Of a stretch of DNA of 64,000 nt, positions 47,751 through 59,771 are shown piece after piece. The stretch spans positions 1,739,501 through 1,803,500 of the forward strand of contig WPIO01000023.1 in NCBI GenBank assembly GCA_009760855.2, read 5' to 3'. Made by a program: the position numbers and the translations under genes. The stretch is from Cristatella mucedo (lineage: Eukaryota; Bryozoa; Phylactolaemata; Cristatellidae). Position 1 is the stretch's first letter; every line of letters starts with the position of its first letter. A model generated the notes under the pieces. That model made no database searches. It saw only the letters and a program-made list of their open reading frames with translations, and had not been told where the DNA came from.

Positions 47751-49076
47751 ATGGACAGCTACGATAACGCCAGCAACGAGAGTCACGGAAAGTTGGACGA
47801 CTTTTTTCTAATTAACGGGATGACGAAAGGAATAGTTTACTTGACAGTGCTCGCCGTATTTAGCGCGGTCGGTATAGCAGGCAACAGTGTGGCTCTCAGT
47901 ATTTTCTGCTCGACTTTGCTGAAGCCAGCGAAGCTCACGTCTAGGAATCGCTACACACTGTTCACCTTTGCGCTGGCAGTGTCCGATTTAATCGTGTGCA
48001 CGGTGCGGATGCCGTACGACGTACTCATCAACATGACGCTGGTCACCGACAGTTCGCTGTGCAAGGCTGCGGGCTTCCTTTCGCACGCGGTCGTCATCTT
48101 CGCGTCGCTCATTCACGTCGGCATATGCACGGAGCGCTACTACGCCGTCTGCAAGCCGCTGAGTCCGTTCTCGATTGCCCAGGTGCGCTTCATCGTTGGT
48201 TCGCTCGCCTTGGTTGCCGGCGGCCTCTCGATTCCGTCTTTCTACGCCTTCTCCGTCGACCCTCGTCACTCGCCGGATGAAGTGGGATGCCATTACGAGC
48301 GCCACTCCGCCGTGGGCTTATATTACAACGTGGCTCTGGGCATCCTGATGACGATCACGGTTGTGGCCGTAATGTCTGTCTACAGTCTAACTTTTAGAGA
48401 GATCGTACGGAGGTTAACGAAGGCCGACAAATCCACGTCGACAGAGGCTGACAAGTCTGGAGCCACGAACGGTGAGTAGGCAAGCGTTCGCAGTGGCAAC
48501 ACGAGCTCGAGGAATGCCCTTTCACAACAGGCACCCGTATGCATCCAATGGAGTCATCTTTTTTTTCTGATAACAACCTTAGCGTTTCCTGGAATGGCCG
48601 TGAATCTACCAAAGCACGGAGCCTTTTGCAGTGCCACCCAAAAACCGGCGCACGGAAAACTGCGACATTTGTGGCACTCGGTGACATCTTTGTACCACGA
48701 CCGACTCCGCGAAAAACGCTTAAAGAGTATAGTGCGGGATCTAGCTGTAGCTCATCGAGAACAACATTGAGAATGCGTATTTGAACGCGCTTTATGCTAG
48801 CTCAGCCGGGACCGACCTGCAGAGACCGAAGGCTCGATGGCAGGACTGTTTTTTCTTTGGGGGCATCTTCTTCGTTTAGCGGGAAACCTCCTGCAAATGC
48901 CTTCCAAACTATAAACGCGTTTTTGACTTCTCAGACTTTTCTGGACTCGCAAGACGCCATTAGTCCAACCAGGCGCATGCGGCACCCGCATTAGCTTACG
49001 GGCCTGCACAAATTAGAATGGAAATCGTGCGCGCGCCAGATGACTTAAAGACGGCAAAATAGAGAGAGAGATCGAG

Positions 49077-49124
<48 letters not shown>

Positions 49125-52100
49125 CAGGCGCAGATTGCCCGGAGAGTTGGATGGATGCTATTAATGATTAGGGTGGATAGAACGCAGTATGTGTAGCGCC
49201 TGCTTGCCCGTCGTCATGCCAAGATTCGGCGCGAAACGCAGATGTCTCTTCTACGGCTCTTCTTTGGCTGTCTCAAATGCGAGGATTAGGAGGCGACTCG
49301 TCGGCTGTGACGTCTCGTGCCGTACCAGCTGTGCTTCTTCTTTTATCCAGCGCGTTGACTTTTGTCAGTTTATAAGTCTTTGACGTTTAAATCTGTATAG
49401 CGCTTGAATCTACTACTGCATTTAGGAAGCACGCACTTGAGAAGGAAAATTATCAACATTTTAAACTTAGGCAGCATCTTTTTAATGAATCACAGAGCAA
49501 CTAACTCGTTTTTAAATAACGTTTCCCTTACATTCGAGATACCTAGGCAAAGTATAGAGAGATTTATTTCAAATCCTGTACGTGTATCTCCATCTTTAAG
49601 TCCACAAGGACTATGTAGGTGTTACGCAGGAGAGTTTTATAAAGGGAAGTCACAGCCTAGCTGGTTTGATCCGGTGGTTAAGATGCTCGCCCCGACCAAG
49701 GCCTGACTGAGGTCGTGGGCTCGAGCCCCGAGGCCTATGTGAAGCTTCTGAATAAAGATTTAGTTCTCTTGGGGCGCTATACAAATGAATTATATAGGCA
49801 ACTTTCGGTAAGCATTCACTAGCCAACAGACTTCATCCTACGCAACAAAGTGAAAGTGAGAAGCATAGCTTAGTCAAGAGAGCAGTTGGGGTAGTGAGTA
49901 GCATGGAAGTAGAAGCTCAGGGTGGCTAGAAAGAATGAATAATAGTCGGCGGCAGGAGTACAAATTTGATTTGTTTCGTAAGAATCTCGAAAGTGCGTTC
50001 TACAGTCTACGACCTACAGAGCAAACTCTTCTGTCGCCAGCGGTCTTTAAGCGAAGGCATGGAACAAGTAACTTCAAAGGTCAGCAAAGTTTTACAAAAT
50101 TCATGTTACTGAAATAAAATTATTCATTTCATTTCTTATCGAGTGTTATGTGTTCAATATGAACATGGCAGTCAAGTTGCAAAATTGGCCCTAATTCTTT
50201 TTTAGTATGCAATAAATTAATGTGTACATCGCAAAATGTCTGCCAATAGTAATACGCCAATTGTTAATACCTGTAAAAATGAAGTCGCAGACGATTTCTT
50301 AGATTTCTTTGCCTGTCTCTTGTGCAGCTGTTCGGGAGCATCGCCGGGGAGTGTCCTGCAGCAGTCAGCAGCCAGCCAGCATTGGAACGGACCAATGGTC
50401 TCCGGTATCTCTGTTCCCTTGGCGATATCTTTATCTTTAGGAGAATGTTCGCCATCTTCATTACTAACCACGTGACCACAGATGTCACGGATGAAATCCA
50501 AGTGAGAATGAAGGAAATGGATCTTTAGAGACACATCGCAGCAAGTTTGTGATACTGCATCAACAAAGCTCCTTAGAGTTTTCTGCCTTAACATTCCCGA
50601 GAAAGCTTGTACTTTACTTGGCGAAAAGCATTCATGCTTGTTTGGCATCATCCTGCAACAAGTTTTTGAACCGGTCATCTTTGAAGAGCTCTCGAATCTG
50701 GGGGGACTCTCAAAATATCTCTCCTCAACCTTCGCTTCGCTGAGTCGAGGGAATTTTTCATACAGGTATCGGAAAGCTGGTCCGAAGTCTGGTCCGTGGC
50801 TTTCACAAAGTTCTTTATCAAACCTAGTTTGATGTGTATATGTGGTAGCCAGTCAAATTTTGCCTTGAGCCTCGACTGGAGCTGGCTGGATGCTGGATAT
50901 TCTTCTCTCCGGCTGCTACGTTGGTCTGCGAGTCCATTCCTTCCGCAAGCAGGGCAATTCCCTTGCTCGGCCATCCCTCCCACTCGCATTAGAAACACGT
51001 GTCCTTGTATATCCCTGCTGCAGTCCCATTAAAAGAGCAACTACCTTCAAATCACCGCAGAGTTGCCAGCTGTACTTGCTATAATCAATGGAATTCAGTA
51101 GCTGCTTTAAGTCATCGTACGTCTCTTTCATTTGGACAGCATGCGCTGCTGGAATAGATGGAAGACGGTTTCCATTGTGCAAAAGCGTAGCCTTAAGACT
51201 CAGTTTCGAAGAATCTACAGCTAGTTTCCATTCCTGTGGATCACGAGTAATTTGTAAGGCGTCAACGAGGCGCTCAATATTAGAACGGAACACCAGATTG
51301 CTTTCCTTTCTGAAGAAGGGCTCCGAGTGCTGGCTGGTGGCACTTTCGATAGACAGTAACTGTGACATTTTCTTCGAGAAGATTTCGTTGTTGGAGTCCT
51401 GATCCTAACAACTCTTCCTTGTTGTTGGATAAGTCCAAATTACGAACCAGGTCATTTAGTTATATCTGCTGCGTTATTCTGTGTGGGGTCGATGATGCAA
51501 CGCAGTGGAGGTCAAGGTCACTGCATGCTGACGCACTAGGGGAAGAACAGGTCGGATCACCCTTTTCCAAATCAGATAAATTAAGAGAACATTCTGCTGG
51601 AGAAACTGGAATAGGAAGTCCTTCACCATGTGGAGCTTGTCTCAATGCAGACGGAATGTTTGAGTAAATTATTCTGACTTCTTTTGATCCGTTATTCCGC
51701 CGGAAAGAGCAGGAACCAACCAGAAGTAACAATCATTTGTATAGTTGCTTGGTTCTCTCAACATCATGGGGACAGCAAACGGCATTGATGGTCTTTTGCC
51801 ATTCAACCACTGTGAAAGCTGTCTTTTACATGTAGCATAGCATATACGCAGGGCCTAAGGCTGGTCTTCGTCACCGAACTTAAATGCGAGGTAAGGTAAG
51901 GATGATATGTCTTTTTCACTTGAGAAATGAGACTCTTCTTCTGGTTAACAAATGTCACCTCGCCACAAATGTAGCAAAAATTGTCCACGGTATTAACACA
52001 CTTTCGAGGCATTATTCTTCTGTATTGTACCTAAATGGATAAAATAATAAAGTTCATGTAACAGTAGCTTAAACTGTCTCACACAAAGTCTGAAATATTT

Positions 52101-55100
52101 TAAATGTTCAACCTTTCCAACTGGGCTTAATGACGTCAGTTTACTGCAACAACAGCCTGGCATTACTATTGCATTTCATCATAAAATGATGCAATCAACT
52201 CGGAATGATTTTTGCATGATGGTATTATGCAATGTGATGCAATACTACATCAGTCTAGGCTTGTTTAGCGTGCTTTTGCAGTCCTACTGGATCAATATAC
52301 ACGGTGAAACATAGAAAATGAACTACAGCGGTACCTTGGCTTAGAAGTGTCTTGACATACGAGTGTTTCGAAATACGAGCTGTCTCGTGGTGGATTTTTT
52401 GCTTGAGTTGCGAGCTTAAATTTGAGTTACGAGCCAGCTTCGAATACTCCACCTCTAGTTGCCGCAGCGAACGCCATACTGCTTGTGGTTACTCAGGCCA
52501 ATAAGGTTAAGGCAGCGAACGACATTGCGTTGCAAGACGCTGCCCAGCGACCCTGGTGTGACGCCAAGCACAGGCCTGTAGGCTCGCTCCCAGACAGACT
52601 CGAGCGAGCCATCGTGGTGCTTGGACGCGAGGACTGCCAGACTCCAGTTTTAAATCAGACTAGGCAGGAACAGCTAAGTACGCACTGTATTCTATTTAGG
52701 CAATATTGTCGTGTGAGAGTTCATAGCATTACTGATAACAATCGGCGCGTCCGCGTATAGGCGGAGCCAATAAACTAAAAGCGAGGAAAGCCCGGCCAAA
52801 AGGTCAAAAATCGGCGAATAAGATTCAGATATTCCATGTAGTCTTTCTTCTCTAACTCTACTAGTATCTTCAAGTCATCTGATCTCCAAGTTACTCCTGT
52901 ATATTAAAATTAATCAAACCCGACCCGTTTAATGAAGACATTCTGTTGTATTGTTTTTTAAAACAATATTCGGTAGTTATAAGTACATTTTTTAATTTTA
53001 AAACATGTGACAAAAAAATTGAAATGGTTTGGGGGTCTGGAATGAATTTATGGAATTTCAATTCATTTTAATGGGGAAATCGATTTGACATGCAAGTAAT
53101 TTGAGTTACGAGCTCCGGCGCGGAACGAATTACAATCGTAAGCCGAGGCACCGCTGTATATGAAATATTTTCAAAGCGAGGGCCACAAATTGTATGGTTA
53201 CATTCATGTTCAGCAGACCTAGACACTAAAGATTAAGGCCTTTTAAAGTCAGCAACGATTTCAATTCTGGCCGGTGTTTATTGTCCATAAAGGATCTGAG
53301 GATAAAGTAAAGTACCTATGGGCTCGAGGAAGCTGATGAAACTGGTGCAGCAGTTCAGCTATTTGTGAAGGAGCCAAGCCGTGGCGGGCCTTGTCGCTCA
53401 GTGTAAGAACTTTACTCTCTATACTTTGATCAACTGGAACTCATCGAAGCTTCTTCAGCAAGAGATGCGTGGTCAAAGATCTGGGATATTAACTAGCCTT
53501 TCAGCCATATTCATCACCAGCTGCTGTGGCCTAGAGGATTTTTTTCAGTAGCCCTGCCAAAATAAAATCACTATGATCTAGCGAAGACCCAACAGGGGAG
53601 CTAGTGGAAATTTTAAAGCTGCCGTGGAAGACAGTTCCTAATCTTGGATAAAAATTGGACGCAATGGCTAGCTTTGGAAGCAGTTAAATAAAGATTGGAC
53701 GAGATGGCTAGCTTTGCAGGTAGTCTTATTAATACAGCTTTTAAAGTTTAGGCAGCTTTCAAAGACGACACCTAAATTCCGAGCAAACGGTGGTGGTCTC
53801 ACAACATCATCACCTATTAAACGTGCAAATTTGTCTAGTCCAGCCGCACGTTTGAGGTGTTCTATGAGTAGAAATTCAGTTTCATCATCGTTTAGTTTAA
53901 GGAAACGCCGATATCCAGGATCAAATATCTGCAACGCAATTATTCAGTTTATCAGTCCATGCCGCAGATTCTGATAGTTTAAATGACAGATACAGCTGAG
54001 TATTGACAGCATAAAAGTGCTAGCCTATTCTACGGACCCGCATTATTTTCTCCAGAGGCTCAGTATAAACGAAAAATAAATCGAAAGACTGAGGATGAAT
54101 CCTTGTGGGGCCCCACAGGTGACTGGTCTGGTGGATGAGGCGTGAGCCCCACATGACATTGATTGGAAAAGATCGGACAAGTACGATTTGAACAAACGTA
54201 AGTGCCTCGTTTGAAAGACCGATCGTATTTCATAATCGTTCAAGTAGAATATTGTGATCAATAGTGTCGAAGGCACTGGTAGATGAAGCTGCACTAGAAC
54301 AGTGACCTTATCGTCATCTTTACTGCACAGAATGTCATCGTTGTTTACGCGGAGGAGAGCAGTTTCAGTGGAGCGCTGCCGCTTGTACACCGTCTGAAGT
54401 TTTTCTGAAAATTTATTCTTTTCAATGTGTGCTACAAGCTGCTTAGTGACGATTTTTCAAAGACTTTAACAAAAAAAGGAAGAACAAAAATTGGGCTGTA
54501 GTTTGCAAGCACCTCTGAATCTAATCCAAGCTTTTCAATTATTGACCAAAGATAGCAGATTTAAAGGACTTGGCTCCAACCCTCTTTGCCTTGATCATAT
54601 TTTTCCTACTGCAATATAACTTTCAAGTTTTCTGCTTGCTCTATTCCTCCACAAGAGAACTTCCACGGCTTTTTGGCGAACTGCAATGCAATCTGGTTAT
54701 GGTCATGCAATCATAGCACGGTTCGCTTTTTAGCCGAATCAGTGGGTCGGATTCAAAGCAATTACACTGGCTATTATGTGCAGTAGAGACATTCTCTAGA
54801 ATGTTCTGTGACAGTGCCATTTTGTTGCCTCGTATCCTGCAATCTTTCTCTAGTACTACTGCCGTGCTACTTACTTCCTCAAACGTTCTCCTAATGACAT
54901 TGTACTCCCTAATTTTAATTTTTGCATCCGATGAAAGCTGTTAGCTACCTGCTGCCCTCCTGTCAAGCGCATAGGCTTTGGGTACGTATTGTGAACAAGT
55001 CTTCAGCGTAATACGTACATACTTATCACGATCTTTCAAAGTAGTATACTGAGGTAAAAACCTGCGCAGATGCATGCAAACATACATGCATGTATATATA

Positions 55101-57212
55101 CGTGGACTCGCTTCGCTGAGTCGTAGTAAAGTTACACGTCTATTACACGTCACTCCCAAAAGTAATGGTCGCCATCTTGCCGCGTGACAGAGGGAAGGGC
55201 GGATGAACTTTGAAATGTAATTTAATGTGATGTATCTTCGTCTGTAACTCCACAAATTTATTAGGACCATGTGGGTGTTACGCAGGAGAGTTTTGTATAG
55301 CGCACTCACAGCCTAAGCGGCTTTCGGTACGCATTCGGTAACCAATAGACTTCGTCTCACGCAACAAAGAGAAAGTGGGAAGCATAGCCGAGTCAGGAGA
55401 GCAGTTGAGGTAGTGACTTTCTCGCTAGAGAGACATATATATAATTATGTATATATTTATCTGCATATATTTATAAAAAAGGTTTTTTTACATTAATACT
55501 GAATTTGTTGCATTATCTCACTAGTACTTTTACTTTTTCCACTAGCCCCGGCATTAAACAATGCCGAATTGGAAAATGCGTTGCATGTTTTTACAACACG
55601 ACTCAAATTTTAATCAATGCATCCTCTACTCAATCTTGCGTTAAAAAGATACTTTGCCTAGCAAATAATATATATCAGTCTAATTATAAAATAAACTATT
55701 TGTTGGAGTGTACTTTTGCAGCTGCATCTTGTCTAGGTCTCAATAATATTGTAAGCGAATGTGATTGGCAGGTACATCTCCTGTAGCTTATGCGAGCAAA
55801 TTGTGCGTCCTGCTCCAAAGTGACCTTTCATTAGATAAGTAGAAAATTGGCTGCATACCTGTGTATGTGTGCGCGCGTTCTTTTGCAAGAGGTAAAGGTA
55901 ACTTTTGAAGTCTCCAAAAATAGTTACAGTAATACACGGGAAACAGATGCCGTCATAAATGTATTTGCTGTCTTAATTAGCTAGAAACTGTTTATGGTGA
56001 CCGTTTTGTTGATATCAATTATAATTAGAGCTAGATGGCTCATATTTATGAGCTAAAGTCAGCCATCTTAAGAAGGAGCATTGCATCTAAAATAGCTTCA
56101 GCGATTGGCGGCGAGCTTCGGTAGTCACATGATGGCACACTAGGTAAGGTGGTTGCTTTCATGACCTCGGCCCCGAGGTTGTGGGTTCGATTCCTGCGGT
56201 GGGCGATCCTGTATCGCCACTGCAAGCGGTCGTGATAGCCGTGAAGGCTCTTCTGTCGCTATATAAAAAGAGGCTGTTTAAGCAGCTAGGATTTAGTCAC
56301 ACGATCACGATAAGAATTCGTTTAGTTGCTAGAGAAGCGGGTGATACTAGAAAGAGTCCATCCTAAATTTGTCTTAAAGTTTTACGCAATTGCCTGTATT
56401 GTGAAGGTTTTTGGTAGCTCTAATATGCCTAAAAAGAGTGTCTAAGTAGTATATAGTGGCACAACAGGCACACAACAATTTTCTTACATAAAATTAACAA
56501 ACAAACGCGGAGCCGGCATTTTCATCTTTTGGACAAAGCCGCAAAACTTGTATCTAGGGATATAGACCCACAAGATGTTCACATAGGGAAAAAGACCCAC
56601 AATAACTAATGAATTGTGGCGCAAAATCATATCGTGTATTCGAAAAGACCTCAGCGATGGCTCATGTAGTTGAATTAGCGCATAATTTCGTCGTTGATGA
56701 CCGTCGGGGGAGCGTAGGAGTAGGGGGGCAGCCCAGGTCTCTGCCCCGAGACACGGGCAGGCAAATGCCCCCCTGGCCCTGACACTGACCGCAAGTCAAA
56801 ATACTCTCAGGATTTTGTTTTAGATGACGTCCATAGCACACAGATAGCGGCTATTAAGTGTCGTCTGGCATTGGTGGTGCTTAAACAGAGACTAAGTTCC
56901 ACGTCAAGATTGGCCATCATGTTTTTCGCCGTCACGCTTGGCTTCTTCATTTGCTGGATACCGTACTTCCTTGTTGGTCTTCGTTTAGTGGACAAAGACA
57001 TATTTCTTGAGGGAGTTCGCTTTGTTCCCAGCTGCACCAACTTCATTTTTTACTTTGCTTTTAATCGCCGCATTCGAAAGAAAACGGTCAAGAAGCTGTC
57101 GTTCCACGGACGAGGCGTCAGCATAATCAACCTAAATACTTCATTTCCCGAAACTCACGCACTGTCGACTGTCGGCATATTGAGGCCATCTGAAATGTGC
57201 TCGTCGAACTGA
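47751..57212 (+). CDS. Rhodopsin-family GPCR (two coding exons, 8.35-kb intron)
   Basis: Exons 47751-48471 and 56824-57212; donor AACG|GTGAGT, acceptor TTTTGTTTTAG; phase 1, joining in frame to 369 aa. Seven-helix class A layout: short N-terminus with NAS and NES glycosylation sites; TM1 with AGNSVAL (43-49); TM2 LAVSDL (75-80); Cys104 before TM3; TM3 ending ERYYAVCKPL (DRY is ERY, 128-130); TM4 without the usual Trp; ECL2 Cys180 able to pair with Cys104; TM5 lacking the usual Pro; TM6 FFICWIPYF (281-289, CWxP intact); TM7 TNFIFYF, where NPxxY is NFIFY (313-317); then basic NRRIRKK. The third intracellular loop is short and charged, and the intron falls in it. A ligand cannot be named; the ERYxAVCKPL style recalls peptide/amine receptors. 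The intron holds only mobile elements and unassigned DNA. Confidence 0.93.
49061..49120. repeat. (GA)n tract in the GPCR intron
   Basis: GA repeats with one ATCGAGTGCG interruption. Confidence 0.95.
49596..50062 (-). mobile_element. LINE B 3' end split by SINE-1
   Basis: AAGTCCACAAGGACTATGT and GTTACGCAGGAGAGTTTTAT, then the SINE, then ACTTTCGGTAAGCATTC, GCAACAAAGTGAAAGTGAGA and further ORF-end sequence to about 50060. Colinear with the other LINE B copies. Confidence 0.85.
49657..49797 (+). mobile_element. SINE-1 copy nested in LINE B
   Basis: Best-kept SINE-1 head: CTGGTTTGATCCGGTGGTTA, GGTCGTGGGCTCGAGCCCCG (B-box), then AATAAAGATTTAGTTCTC and GGGGCGCTATACAAATGAAT. Its insertion point splits CCTAGC/GGC of LINE B. 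Confidence 0.9.
50217..52012 (-). pseudogene. Decayed transposon-type protein gene in the GPCR intron
   Basis: Recognisable as a widespread uncharacterised protein family of arthropod, cnidarian and other invertebrate genomes, usually treated as mobile-element derived. In order on the minus strand: N-terminus MPRKCVNTVDNFCYICGEVT (52012), YSNIPSALRQAPHGEGLPIP (about 51655), SSKLSLKATLLHNGNRLPSI and AAHAVQMKETYDDLKQLL (about 51210-51110), LCGDLKVVALLMGLQQGYT, HIHIKLGLIKNFVKATDQ (about 50840), then VSLKIHFLHSHLDF (about 50520) and a diverged LADCCR near 50360. These pieces lie in different frames with several stops, and the conserved EHGERFHQD-type block is lost, so the gene is dead. No intact terminal repeats were found. 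Confidence 0.75.
52326..53156. mobile_element. Tigger/pogo-like non-autonomous DNA transposon
   Basis: Ends CAGCGGTACCTTGGCTTA and, read from the right, CAGCGGTGCCTCGGCTTACG form terminal inverted repeats of the pogo/Tigger style; they continue as decayed CATACGAGTGTTTCGAAATACGAG-like sub-repeats on the left. TA dinucleotides at 52324-52325 and 53157-53158 match the TA target of Tc1/mariner elements. An internal 112-codon frame (52422-52760) has no transposase motif. Length 831 bp. Confidence 0.85.
53270..54560 (-). mobile_element. LINE C relic (RT and following domain)
   Basis: Minus strand from right to left: YKRQRSTETALLRVNNDIL-like segment and FKSYLSDLFQSM (about 54170-54390), CGAPQGFILSLSI (motif B, PQG kept, about 54100), FLKLNDDETEFLLIEHL (about 53890), GDDVVRPPPFARNLGVVF, and LSDKARHGLAPSQIAELLH (about 53390). 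Frames are broken. Related to but distinct from LINE A. Confidence 0.8.
55213..55415 (-). mobile_element. LINE B 3' end
   Basis: GTAATTTAATGTGATGTATC tail, GTAACTCCACAAATTTATTA, GTTACGCAGGAGAGTTTTG, GCCTAAGCGGCTTTCGGTAC, CGTCTCACGCAACAAAGAG; truncated at about 55415. Confidence 0.85.
55416..56125. other. Unassigned intronic stretch
   Basis: AT-rich. CTCCAAAGTGACCTTTCATT at about 55814 is a 50-base scrap of LINE A. Otherwise nothing. Confidence 0.4.
56130..56300 (+). mobile_element. SINE-2 copy in the GPCR intron
   Basis: GATGGCACACTAGGTAAGG, GTGGGTTCGATTCCTGCGG (exact B-box), GGCGATCCTGTATCGCC, ending GCAGCTAGGATTTA. Confidence 0.9.
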
Positions 57213-57340
57213 CTTTTAAGTAATTTGAAGCCATTAAGGCATTGTTTGTACCACGCATAATGATAAATTAGTATACGCTGTTTTTTTTCAATATTCTTCC
57301 TATTATGCTAATGTCGCTGCATTAAGATGGCGCTACAAGC

Positions 57341-58260
57341 AGGGGCGGAGCCGGGATTTTTAGAAGATTTTCAGAAGAAGTTGGCGGCCACCGCGGTGGC
57401 CGCCAACTCGAGGCCGGAGCACACGGCGCGGTCGCACCGGCGGATGCCGTCGGGATTGGCTCTACGCTGTCCTTTGGCTCGTATGTCGGCGAGAGCCGGA
57501 GCGCGGCATCGCCAGCTTTCCCCAATCGTCACTTACCTCGGCAAGACCACCCTCGCCACGCGGGTGCTGGTGCCTGCCTCCGCCCTCAATCCGTTCTCGT
57601 CCGCAGAGTCCTCGCCAGAGGGAGCCGCTCGGAGCGCGAGCTGCCCTTCACCTTCAGCGCGTCATCCTTGGGCTCGGAGCGCGCGTCTCTCTCCCGGCCT
57701 CTGGGAGTCGCCGACCTGATAGTGCCCCCGCCGCAGGGACTGCCGCCCCTGTCGCGGCCGCCGCGGCAGCCGCCGCGTTCGCGGCGACTGCCGCGGCAAC
57801 CACGCATCCGCGACTACGCGTCTGCTACGCAGACTACGCATCCGCGCCCGCCCAGCATTCGCGGCCCTCAAGCGAAGCGGCAATAGCCGCGCAGCCCGGA
57901 GGGTGGCTCATGCCGCCGAGGAGAGGGTTGCGGACGCCGCTAGGATGTCCGCTACGGCTGAGGCTGGCGGGGCTAAGCCACACAGGCCCTGGGCACGTCT
58001 GCTTCTGCTCCTGCAGGGACGATTCCCCCCCCCCCCCCCCAGCGCAACGCACCGCACCGCACCCAGCCAGCCACCTCGGTATGCCCTCAGTCCTGGCCGT
58101 TTGCTCCAACTGTTTGCTCCATGATGCCCGAAGCGCTGCACGCAGCTTCAGCACTTGTCCTCCTCTCCCTTTGCTCGCCGCCGACGAGGCCGGAATTGAG
58201 GAGGATAAAACGCACGCGGGTAATGATACCGCTAAGGATGTGTTATCAGGAGTAACGTAA
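57341..58260. other. GC-rich island with hAT-like left end and perfect palindrome
   Basis: CAGGGGCGGAGCCGGGATTT at 57341 is a typical hAT-type terminal sequence; no matching right end was seen. 57379-57408 is a perfect 30-bp palindrome centred on CCGCGG. The block is far richer in GC and CpG than its AT-rich neighbours; a 16-base C run lies at 58025-58040. Several frames are open because of composition; none matches a known protein. Confidence 0.55.
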
Positions 58261-58439
58261 GCTACTGATACTGCTTCAAAGGCAGTCGTTAGGTTGCCCC
58301 TAAAAGATAGCAATGGAACTGGATTTTTTTCTGCTTCTAGTGAAGCCGCTTACGATTGTCCCCGAATTGCTAAAATCTTTCAAAGTTATTGGAGCTTTCA
58401 CTAAAAAATGCTAGTGGATTTCTAATGAGGCATGAGTGC

Positions 58440-59130
58440 CATTCTTGACCTAATTTAAAAAACATAGTCGACGAAATTTCATCTGGAAAATATGGGGATG
58501 TAATTTGCATGACTATTGCTAAGAAGAGAGAGACAGTCTTGAAAAAATGATAGCCAGCTTAGAAGTTGATCATTATAGCAATGAGATATTACTTAAAAAA
58601 GTCGAGAAGAGCATTTCAGATTGGTATTTAGATCCTAGTAAGTTTGTAACTGACACCATTTGAGGAATGATTGACTGGTATGCATCAGCTTTAGATAGTA
58701 AATCCTCGTCAGAGAATTTTCTTCTGGTTAGAAGCAGAGGTACGTTACCTGCTATCCCTGCTATCATGGCAAACGTTGCAACCATACTTGGAACTGCTGG
58801 TGTGACAGCTGTTGGAATTGCTGTAACAGTATCTGGATTCATAAAGAAGATTATTGATGTCGCAATGTATAGCACTAAGGCGCCTCCATTGAGAACTCGT
58901 GGAGAACAAATGAGTGCATTGAGTACACAAAGTTCCAAACTAAGCAATGCCATTTCAGATTCAACAAGGCGTTGGAATTACTAAAGCGCCATATCGATAT
59001 CGATATCGATCTGAGTAAAAACGTAGACATTTCTGAAGTTAGTAACCGATTAAATTATCTTGAAAAGGTAATTAACTTAGAAGAGAAATCTAGAGTAGTA
59101 GTTTATTCCCTTAACTTAATGCAAGTATAA
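58440..59130 (+). pseudogene. Decayed coding region, unknown protein with a membrane-like segment
   Basis: Open pieces in shifting frames: LKNIVDEISSGKYGDVICMT (about 58450), SLEVDHYSNEILLKKVEKS (about 58565), 58667-58984 with NVATILGTAGVTAVGIAVTV (a small-residue hydrophobic segment) and, in another frame, NVDISEVSNRLNYLEKVINL (about 59020), heptad-like. The codon bias is AT-rich and unlike the host genes. It may be the 5' part of the same dead element as 60605-61140, from which it is separated by a TG tract and a LINE. Confidence 0.4.
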
Positions 59131-59333
59131 AAGCAGTAGAGCGCTCTAGAATCGAATCAATGACTTGCGATTAAAAGACTGAATCTGCAATGCTGTTAGC
59201 AAAATTATACTCCAAAATTATAGTCAAATGATTATATATCTAGAGTAATTTTAAAAATCGGGGATAAATTGAAAGCAAGGTGTTACAAATTCTTGCAAAT
59301 TAATGCAGAAAATGGGATATATTTCTGTATTAG

Positions 59334-59621
<288 letters not shown>

Positions 59622-59771
59622 CTAAAACTACAAAAGACCATGTAGTTGCTGTGGATTTGGTGTATTTAAATATGTCGTTTAAAATCACTAGCATTGACCG
59701 GCACACTGTTCTGACCACGCTGCCAGCAGTTTCACTCATACCAGGAACTGGTACCGCTGTACTTCCACTTA

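Noticed and set aside
57530-57600. GKTTLA, a Walker-A-like hexapeptide in a plus frame
   Set aside because: The preceding residues (VTYL) do not form a GxxxxGK loop, and no further NTPase motif follows; the frame is open because of GC content.
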